Origin: an uncultured Lachnospiraceae bacterium
GTDB lineage: Bacteria > Bacillota > Clostridia > Lachnospirales > Lachnospiraceae
NCBI GenBank assembly: GCA_902782655.1
Contig: CACZNY010000228.1
Location: forward strand, 1-5,430
Direction: 5' to 3'
DNA: 5,430 nucleotides
The notes beneath the pieces are model-generated. The model was not told the DNA's origin, searched no databases, and saw only the letters and a list, made by a program, of their open reading frames with translations. The position numbers and the translations under genes were made by a program. Each line of letters begins with the position of its first letter. Position 1 is the first letter of the stretch. This document shows, one piece after another, positions 1-5,430 of the stretch.

Positions 1-3000
1 CCCTTATTGATCAGGCGGAAAAATGCATCCAGCACATTGGGATCAAACTGTGTCCCCCTTCCGCGCTGCATTTCATTCATGACATAATCTGTATCCATAT
101 GATTGCGGTAGACGCGGTTCGAGGTCATCGCATCAAAGGCATCGGCCACGCCGATTATACGGCCGTATAGCGGGATTTCCTCTCCCTTCAGCCCCTTGGG
201 ATATCCGCGTCCGTCATACCGTTCATGATGGTACCTTGTTCCGTCTTCCACATGCTCTACCAGAGTGAAATCCTTCAGGATCTCAGCTCCCCTGTCCACG
301 TGGGACTTCATCTGTACGTACTCTTCATCCGTCAGGCGTCCCACCTTGTTAAGTACGCTGTCCGGTACGCCTATCTTGCCTATATCATGAAGCTGGGCCG
401 CCTTTCGCAGGCTGGAGAGCTCTTTCTTCCTCTCCCACCACTTGAAGCAGTTCATTTCTCTGGCGATAAGCTCCGAATATTCCGCCACCCTGAGAGAATG
501 CTGATGTGTTCTGACGTCCTTGGCATCGACAGCTTTTGCGATAGCCATTACTGTCTCGTTCGCCATATTCAGCTTGATCTGCTGCTGATTCAGCTGTCTC
601 TGTACCACGAGCCAGGTAAACCAGATAAGGGTCAGGGACAATATCAGAAGCATGTAAAGGCGGAAGCCCGGCTGCTCATAGAATTCGCCGATCTTTACAA
701 GCTCAAACTTTCGCTCCTCTATCACGCGCTCACCGGCACTGTCAAAGATTGCCAGATGGAAGACATAATTGCCGGCAGGAAGATTGACATAGACTATGTT
801 ATTGAGGTTATTCTGGGGTATTATCGTCCATTGCTTGTCATAGCCTTCAAGGATATAGCCCACGTTAGGCTCCTGAATGGTATAGTTCAGTACCTCAGGG
901 TCAAGCTCTATACGGCTGACTCCCTGACCGACCGTGATCGCCCCCCTTCGCGCAAGCGGCTGCTGCACGCCATCCAGCCGTACTTCGGCCAGCTGCATCC
1001 TGTAGGATCTGACCTCGCTGTTATATTTTTCCACGTCTATGACATAAACCCCTGTATCACATGGAAGGAAAAGCTTCTCCTTGCCGTCGTAATAGTTCCA
1101 GGAATTGGCTGTAAGGGAGGTTCCGAGTCCGCGTCTGGCGTCCAGAAGCTCCCAGGCGATCTCCCCGCCTGCCAGCAGATCATCGCGCTCCACCACATAG
1201 ATCCCGGCGCTCGACATCACGAAAAGCGTATCCTCATCCTTGACCCAGATATCATAGTTGTTGAAATACGGAAATTTATCCAGCACCCGTATGCTTCCCT
1301 CAGGCTCCAGGTAGCACAGGCTGTTGCTGGTGACGAGGAAGACGCCCTCAGACTTCGGATCCTTTATGGTACGCAGGATGACCCCGCTGCTAAGTCCGTC
1401 CTCACGGGTGATCATATCCGAAACCCTGCCGTCCTTCAGCACCGCGATCCCGTCACCGTCCGTGCCCGCAAGTATGGTTCCGTCGCTTCGCTCAGTAAGT
1501 GTCAGTATCATCGAATTGATAAGACCGTCCTCGTTACGGATGGTCCGCTCTATCTTATGACCCTTGATATAGCTTATACCCGTATCGCCCGCTGCCATGA
1601 CCGTTCCGTCCGAAAGCCCCGTCACAATGCGGGCGCGGTTTCCGAAGCCGCCGTTTGCGGCATTGTACTCCCATTTCTCTCCCCCGGGAGCATACTCCAT
1701 CAGCCCGTTGCCGTAGGTGCAGACCCACAGATGATCATCTCCATCCACATACATGCAGCGGATACGCTTGCCGTCAAGCTCCTCTGTGAGTTTATTCTCT
1801 ATCTGTCTGCGGCAGGTCTTATCCACCACATCAAGTCCCTTGTCAGTACCGATATAGTAGCAGTCCTGCCATGATACTATGGTATTGACGACCCGCCGGT
1901 CCATGCCGATCGATCCGTAAACATCCTTGAATGGGGATCTGGCGAGCCGTAGAAGTCCCAGTCTTGAAGATGTGAACCAGAGATTTCCCTGATAATCATA
2001 GAGCATATTATCGATCGAGTTATTAAAATCATTGGTATTAAGCTTATGATAGCCGGCGGCATCCATATAGGATACTCCGTTGTCAGAGGAGATAAAAAGC
2101 GTACCGTCACTTAAATAATTAAGATTGTTTATGTTTGTGACATCCTCGCAGGTGATCACATCAAGCTTTCTGAAGCCGTCTCCGGAGACATCATAGCAGT
2201 AAATATTATTGGTGGAAGAGCCCACCATCAAAGTCCCATCCGGCGAAAAGGCACAGCAGTTAAAGATCTCCTGCTCGCTTGGAAGCTGGAGCGAGGTAAG
2301 GATATCCCCTTTTTTCAAAAGGAAAAGCCGCCCGTCGGAAGCCACCGTGGCGACATGGCCTGCCTCATCGGCAGCGATGCTGTCGGCATAGTTTATCTCA
2401 TCTAAGGTATTGGCCGGCTTCAGCCCGTTATTCATCATCAGTATCTGCATGCTGCCGGTAGTGCCGATATAGTAATATCCGTCTGTGGCGCGGACTATAC
2501 ATCTTACCGAATTTGACGGCAGTCCGCTGGACTGGTCGAGTACGTTCACCACCTTCTCCCGGATCACTATCGAGAGCCCGTTGTCATTGGTTCCGATCCA
2601 CATACGGCCCTCTTCATCCACATATAGGCAGTTCACGTTCTTCACGGATTCGTAATTATCCACCCACCGGAATTCCCTTCCGTTATAGCGGTACAGCCCT
2701 GCGTAGGTTCCGATCCAAAGGACACCGTCATTAGTCTGCGCGATATCATTTGCCTCACCGCAGGGCAGACCGTTGTTGCTGCTGTAAATGCTCTGTACAT
2801 AATCATTATAGTCAGGCGCCGCAGTCTGGCTGACAGTTGCCGCACTTGCATTGACAGATACAGCCATCCCAAGCCCCAGCGTCAGACCCAGCATCAGCGT
2901 GATCTCCTCCACCGGGCCAAACCTCGACGTTCTGTCATCACTTGTTACGTTGCGGTTTTTTACCAGTATTACCAGATATACGGCAGCCACCGTAAGCACC

Positions 3001-3485
3001 TTATCGGCGAATTCAATGGAAAGCTGGCCCAGGATGCTGCAGAGCAGAGGCGGCCATCCGGTATCAAGAAGGTAATCAATGATCCCGTCCCCCCACTTGT
3101 TCCCGGTATAGCCGGCGTAGAAGAGAAGGTTTATCGGCACGGATACCAGAAGGGCTGTGAGCATCACAAAGGATGCCGCCTTCATAAAGCCGTAAAACCT
3201 GTCAAACCATTTTCTCTTAGCCGCAATGCCTATGATTATTCCGAGTGCTATACTCGTTACGGAGTAGGCTGCCGAAAGGTGGTTTATGACACAATACGAA
3301 AGATTTCCCGTCACTCCCACCATAGCGCCGCATACAGGTCCTGCAATATAGGCGCACAGCGCGGTACCGAAGGAATCAGCCCAGATAGGAAGCTCCAGCC
3401 ATACGGAAAGAAACTTGCCTCCTATGTTCAGGCATACACACATCGCGATGAACAGAACGCTCTGCCAGGTTTTCCAATTTTTCAT
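1..3485 (-). CDS. Membrane sensor: ECF S-component-like N-terminus, 14-repeat Reg_prop propeller, Y_Y_Y domain and HD-GYP c-di-GMP phosphodiesterase (3' end outside window)
   Basis: The frame stays open for 1161 codons and runs off the left edge. Start: ATG at 3485, with AGGGAG ten bases upstream and an in-frame TAG three codons before it, so no earlier start is possible. Residues 1-180 are about six hydrophobic segments with a DSFGT / GPVCGAMVG pattern and an EFADK motif, resembling ECF-transporter S-components. Residues about 195-215 form a signal-anchor-like helix. Residues about 226-820 hold fourteen repeats of about 42 residues, the clearest reading DGVLWIGT and GRMWIGT, as in Reg_prop two-propeller sensors. 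Residues about 823-930 are a Y_Y_Y domain (GYILEGYDKQW, then LPAGNYVF). A helix at 943-961 leads to HD-GYP from about 975: H996, H1033-D1034, H1062, HHE 1086-1088, GYP 1094-1096, D1115. By family it should hydrolyse c-di-GMP in the cytoplasm in response to an extracellular ligand, probably a glycan or its breakdown products (inference). Only a short C-terminal tail should be missing. Confidence 0.93.
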   Translation of the reverse strand, partial: MKNWKTWQSVLFIAMCVCLNIGGKFLSVWLELPIWADSFGTALCAYIAGPVCGAMVGVTGNLSYCVINHLSAAYSVTSIALGIIIGIAAKRKWFDRFYGFMKAASFVMLTALLVSVPINLLFYAGYTGNKWGDGIIDYLLDTGWPPLLCSILGQLSIEFADKVLTVAAVYLVILVKNRNVTSDDRTSRFGPVEEITLMLGLTLGLGMAVSVNASAATVSQTAAPDYNDYVQSIYSSNNGLPCGEANDIAQTNDGVLWIGTYAGLYRYNGREFRWVDNYESVKNVNCLYVDEEGRMWIGTNDNGLSIVIREKVVNVLDQSSGLPSNSVRCIVRATDGYYYIGTTGSMQILMMNNGLKPANTLDEINYADSIAADEAGHVATVASDGRLFLLKKGDILTSLQLPSEQEIFNCCAFSPDGTLMVGSSTNNIYCYDVSGDGFRKLDVITCEDVTNINNLNYLSDGTLFISSDNGVSYMDAAGYHKLNTNDFNNSIDNMLYDYQGNLWFTSSRLGLLRLARSPFKDVYGSIGMDRRVVNTIVSWQDCYYIGTDKGLDVVDKTCRRQIENKLTEELDGKRIRCMYVDGDDHLWVCTYGNGLMEYAPGGEKWEYNAANGGFGNRARIVTGLSDGTVMAAGDTGISYIKGHKIERTIRNEDGLINSMILTLTERSDGTILAGTDGDGIAVLKDGRVSDMITREDGLSSGVILRTIKDPKSEGVFLVTSNSLCYLEPEGSIRVLDKFPYFNNYDIWVKDEDTLFVMSSAGIYVVERDDLLAGGEIAWELLDARRGLGTSLTANSWNYYDGKEKLFLPCDTGVYVIDVEKYNSEVRSYRMQLAEVRLDGVQQPLARRGAITVGQGVSRIELDPEVLNYTIQEPNVGYILEGYDKQWTIIPQNNLNNIVYVNLPAGNYVFHLAIFDSAGERVIEERKFELVKIGEFYEQPGFRLYMLLILSLTLIWFTWLVVQRQLNQQQIKLNMANETVMAIAKAVDAKDVRTHQHSLRVAEYSELIAREMNCFKWWERKKELSSLRKAAQLHDIGKIGVPDSVLNKVGRLTDEEYVQMKSHVDRGAEILKDFTLVEHVEDGTRYHHERYDGRGYPKGLKGEEIPLYGRIIGVADAFDAMTSNRVYRNHMDTDYVMNEMQRGRGTQFDPNVLDAFFRLINK

Positions 3486-3495
3486 CTGTTGCTAT

Positions 3496-3501
3496 CTCCC
3501 T
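3496..3501 (-). promoter_or_regulatory. Ribosome binding site of the propeller/HD-GYP sensor
   Basis: AGGGAG lies ten bases before the ATG at 3485. The in-frame TAG at 3494-3492 falls between this site and the ATG, so the site and the stop together fix the start codon. Confidence 0.75.
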
Positions 3502-3529
3502 ATCGTCAGCGCTTTTTAACAGTTTGTTT

Positions 3530-3559
3530 ATTATATCGCGTTGTGCAAAGAAATGGAAA
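3530..3559 (-). promoter_or_regulatory. Putative sigma-A promoter for the propeller/HD-GYP sensor
   Basis: A perfect TATAAT -10 box lies at 3535-3530. The best -35 candidate is TTTCCA at 3559-3554 (four of six matches to TTGACA) with an 18-base spacer. There is no TG extension of the -10. The predicted start would fall near 3523, giving a leader of about 38 bases with the AGGGAG site inside it. The location in the only intergenic gap, directly upstream of a large gene, supports it. The weak -35 box could mean low activity or dependence on an activator (inference). Confidence 0.5.
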
Positions 3560-3567
3560 TACGGCAG

Positions 3568-5289
3568 CTATTGCGCGGCAGCTTCATCATAGAGCTGCTG
3601 CAGCATTTCCTCCGTCACTGATCCTACCTTATTATAGATTACTTCTCCCTTTCTGTTCAGGACTATGGTCTGCGGGAGAGCAAGCGATCCGTTTACGATC
3701 CTGAATATGCTCTCATTGTCATCATCTATGGTGAACTGTATATCCCAGCCCTTATCCGCCAGATATTCGTTTACGTCCTCGGTCGTCATATTGGCATGCA
3801 CTGCCAGTATGGCTATATCATCCTCGTGCTCGTGATACAGATCCACAAAATGAGGAAGCTCCTTTACGCATGGACCGCAGTAGGTAGCCCATAGATTTAT
3901 GAATACTACCTTGCCTCTGCAGTCAGCAAGACTGAAGCTGCTGCCGTCGAGGCAGGCCGCATCAAAATCCTGAAGTCTGTCTCCCACCTCAAACCCTGTG
4001 GGCGCATCGCTTTCATCGGGATAGACCTCCTCCGTATCCTCTGCGTAATCCTCCCCCTCCCCGGGCTCCGCATTATCATCAGTTGAAAGCTCGATATACT
4101 CTCCCTCATCAGTGACATAGTACACGATGCCGTCATCATCCATATAATAAGTATTTCCGTCTTCATCTAAGTAGTAGACGTTCCCGTACTCATCCTCATA
4201 AGCTTCAAGGCCTTCGCTTTCGGGATCCCAGCTGCCCGTATCATAGTATTCCTCTTCCGCCTCCATCGCTTCTGCCCTTACCGTGGGATCCATGAAGTTT
4301 GTCCATATTATGACCCCTGCAAGGAAGATCACGGCTATCACCCAGCTTACGATCCACAGGCTCTCGCCCGCTTCCTCCCTGTGTGCGCTTCCGGCTCCCT
4401 CCTCTTTCGGGCTTATCAGTGTTTTTCCTCCCGCCTTGAATGACAGCGCTCCCTGTCTGCATACCGCCACGCATTTTGCGCAGTGAATGCACTCACGGTC
4501 GCCCACCTGCTTTACATCCATCTTACAGCTTCTGACACAGGCTCCGCAGTTATTGCAAAGCCCCGTATCAAGCTTTACTCCGATGATGGAGAGCCTGTTG
4601 AACATGCCATAGACCGCCCCGAGAGGACATAAGAATCTGCAGAAAGCCCTGTAGCAGAAAACGCAGGCAAGTCCTGCCAACACCATGATGACGAACTTCC
4701 TGGTAAATATCGGCCCCAGCATTGAAAACCATGCAGGATTTTTGGGAAGCATGCCCATTGCCCCTTCAAAGGTACCTGCAGGACAGATGTATTTGCAGAA
4801 CCCCGGGACCGGGATACCCTGCAGTATCCCATAGTAGACCGGTATGATCATTACAAAGATCACAAGTATCACATACTTCAGACAGGTCAGTCCTCTTGTA
4901 AAGCGGCTTTTCCTTATCTTCGGCGTCGGGATCTTATGCAGAAGCTCCTGTATGAGTCCCAAAGGACAGAGCCAGCCGCATATGGTCCGCCCCAAAAGCA
5001 TACCGTATAAAAGGATTATCCCCAGCACGTAAAATCCGATATGCTTATTAAGCGATCCCAGCGCATTCTGCAGCGATCCGAGCGGACAGGCTCCCACAGC
5101 CCCCGGACAGGAGTAGCAGTTAAACCCCGGGACACATACTGCCTTTGTTTTTCCGGTAAATATCTCTCCTCTTGCAAAACCTCTCAGATGAGCATTGTAC
5201 AGCAGGGCGCTGTACAGCTGTATGAGCCTTCGCTTTGTGGGCTTATGCATCTCCCACCATGATCCTCTGCTCTTTGTCTCGTTATCCAA
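3568..5289 (-). CDS. Membrane polyferredoxin (NapH/NosR-like) fused to a TlpA-type thioredoxin domain
   Basis: This 573-residue protein has two halves. The N-terminal half is a 4Fe-4S membrane module: C58-x2-C61-x6-C68-P, three CxxxCP motifs at C104/C108, C165/C169 and C217/C221, and two ferredoxin motifs CxxCxxCxxxC at 245-255 and 267-277, with membrane helices near 83-100, 138-154 and 199-212. A helix at 311-332 leads to an acidic Tyr-rich linker (about 335-430) and a TlpA-like domain (about 432-573) with C471-GPC474 and cis-Pro P539 (ALPQT). By family, electrons pass through the Fe-S clusters and the CGPC pair exchanges thiols and disulfides; the thioredoxin half is probably extracytoplasmic, given basic residues before and acidic residues after the last helix (inference). 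The start is TTG at 5289, overlapping the upstream gene by 8 bases, with GGAG ten bases upstream. An ATG at 5250 (Met14) is the alternative. The stop is TAG at 3570-3568. The physiological substrate is unknown. Confidence 0.93.
   Translation of the reverse strand: MDNETKSRGSWWEMHKPTKRRLIQLYSALLYNAHLRGFARGEIFTGKTKAVCVPGFNCYSCPGAVGACPLGSLQNALGSLNKHIGFYVLGIILLYGMLLGRTICGWLCPLGLIQELLHKIPTPKIRKSRFTRGLTCLKYVILVIFVMIIPVYYGILQGIPVPGFCKYICPAGTFEGAMGMLPKNPAWFSMLGPIFTRKFVIMVLAGLACVFCYRAFCRFLCPLGAVYGMFNRLSIIGVKLDTGLCNNCGACVRSCKMDVKQVGDRECIHCAKCVAVCRQGALSFKAGGKTLISPKEEGAGSAHREEAGESLWIVSWVIAVIFLAGVIIWTNFMDPTVRAEAMEAEEEYYDTGSWDPESEGLEAYEDEYGNVYYLDEDGNTYYMDDDGIVYYVTDEGEYIELSTDDNAEPGEGEDYAEDTEEVYPDESDAPTGFEVGDRLQDFDAACLDGSSFSLADCRGKVVFINLWATYCGPCVKELPHFVDLYHEHEDDIAILAVHANMTTEDVNEYLADKGWDIQFTIDDDNESIFRIVNGSLALPQTIVLNRKGEVIYNKVGSVTEEMLQQLYDEAAAQ
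4087..4194 (-). repeat. Four tandem 9-residue acidic, Tyr-rich repeats in the linker of the polyferredoxin-TlpA fusion
   Basis: Residues 366-401 read as four units of nine: DEYGNVYYL, DEDGNTYYM, DDDGIVYYV and TDEGEYIEL. A glycine recurs exactly every nine residues (369, 378, 387, 396). The DNA copies have diverged, so this is an old protein-level repeat rather than a recent duplication. It lies between the last membrane helix and the thioredoxin domain. It may be a short extended or beta-rich spacer, or a metal-binding one, since DEDGN resembles calcium-loop sequences. That function is inference. Confidence 0.75.
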
Positions 5290-5430
5290 GTCCGATACAC
5301 TCCGTACATATTTGGGTTGCTTTGATCAATACGTCCTGCATGCTGCCGTTTAAGATCCCCGCAATGATGCAGATGATCGCCGCAGTGATTACTATTCCTC
5401 TGATGATTCCCGTTGCGGCAGGAGAAGGCC
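5282..5430 (-). CDS. CD1871A-family CXXC-motif membrane mini-protein (5' end outside window)
   Basis: The frame is open from the right edge to the TAA at 5284-5282, showing 48 residues. It has one hydrophobic helix (about IVITAAIICIIAGIL), then NGSMQDVLIKATQICTECIGLG-like residues ending four residues after a C-T-E-C pair. That short helix plus a C-terminal CxEC-I-G-x-G ending is the hallmark of the CD1871A family, found in Clostridia beside membrane 4Fe-4S proteins. These proteins are usually about 45-55 residues, so probably only the first few residues are missing; no usable start codon precedes the helix inside the window. Its end overlaps the TTG start of the polyferredoxin-TlpA gene by 8 bases, implying one transcript and coupled translation. 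The CTEC pair may be a thiol partner for the CGPC domain or a ligand to a cluster (inference). The molecular function of the family is not established. Confidence 0.8.
   Translation of the reverse strand, partial: PSPAATGIIRGIVITAAIICIIAGILNGSMQDVLIKATQICTECIGLG
5300..5303 (-). promoter_or_regulatory. Ribosome binding site supporting the TTG start at 5289
   Basis: GGAG sits ten bases before the TTG, inside the codons for Thr-Glu of the upstream CTEC motif. The ATG at 5250 has only a GGAG that touches the start codon and an AGAGGA twelve bases away, so TTG with translational coupling is slightly better supported. The choice is not certain. Confidence 0.5.

Noticed and set aside
225..1874. A 549-residue open frame on the plus strand
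   Set aside because: It lies exactly codon-on-codon opposite the propeller/HD-GYP gene. In that register it can only be interrupted by sense codons TTA, CTA and TCA, which are rare here, so its length is a codon-bias artefact. Its translation shows no recognisable domain, while the minus frame shows many.
3562..3583. AGCTGCCG present twice around the stop codon of the polyferredoxin-TlpA gene
   Set aside because: It is an 8-base direct repeat in Ala-codon-rich sequence with no inverted partner. This is expected by chance and forms no terminator stem.
3593..3606. Palindromic TGCTGCAGCA near the end of the polyferredoxin-TlpA gene, as an operator or terminator
   Set aside because: It lies within conserved coding sequence (Leu-Gln-Gln-Leu) and is not followed by a T-tract.
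3279..3704. A 141-residue open frame on the plus strand
   Set aside because: It spans the start of the sensor gene, the intergenic gap and the end of the polyferredoxin-TlpA gene on the opposite strand. No ribosome site or domain is seen, so it is a shadow.
4087..4194. Acidic linker as a low-complexity frameshift or sequencing artefact
   Set aside because: The frame continues without a break from the Fe-S half into a complete TlpA domain, and the repeat units differ at the DNA level, so the stretch looks genuine.
1..5430. CRISPR array, tRNA, rRNA, insertion sequence or phage genes
   Set aside because: No spaced direct repeats, RNA gene signatures, transposase motifs or terminal inverted repeats were seen. 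The window is filled by three minus-strand genes.

Overview
The window is almost fully coding, and every supported gene lies on the minus strand, so transcription runs from high to low coordinates. Base composition is moderate and Ile ATA and Arg AGA/AGG codons are common. The families present (a CD1871A-type CXXC mini-protein, a polyferredoxin/TlpA fusion, and a two-component-type propeller sensor with an HD-GYP output) suggest an anaerobic Firmicute of the class Clostridia, most likely a Lachnospiraceae-like gut or rumen bacterium. The taxonomic call is inference.

Region 1 (about 5430-3568) is a two-gene redox unit. The C-terminal 48 residues of a one-helix membrane mini-protein ending in a CTEC motif are followed, with an 8-base overlap, by a 573-residue membrane protein. 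That protein joins a NapH/NosR-like polyferredoxin module, binding several 4Fe-4S clusters, to a TlpA-type thioredoxin domain with a CGPC active site. The join is a transmembrane helix plus a very acidic, Tyr-rich linker containing four 9-residue repeats. The likely role is moving electrons from cytoplasmic reductant across or into the membrane to an extracytoplasmic thiol-disulfide exchange domain.

Region 2 (3567-3486) is an 82-base spacer, the only non-coding stretch. It holds a perfect TATAAT -10 box with a weak -35 box and a good ribosome binding site. No convincing terminator is visible, so the downstream gene may be read both from its own promoter and by read-through.

Region 3 (3485-1) is one very large reading frame, open at the left edge, with 1161 residues visible. 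It encodes a membrane sensor with a hydrophobic N-terminal module resembling an ECF-transporter S-component, a signal-anchor-like helix, fourteen Reg_prop-like beta-propeller repeats, a Y_Y_Y domain, a second membrane helix and a near-complete HD-GYP domain with its metal ligands and GYP motif intact. It looks like the input half of a Bacteroides hybrid two-component sensor wired directly to a cyclic-di-GMP phosphodiesterase, with a transporter-like module at the front. This gene is the most interesting element of the window.

The two units may be neighbours by chance. Nothing in the sequence proves that the redox module and the c-di-GMP sensor work together.
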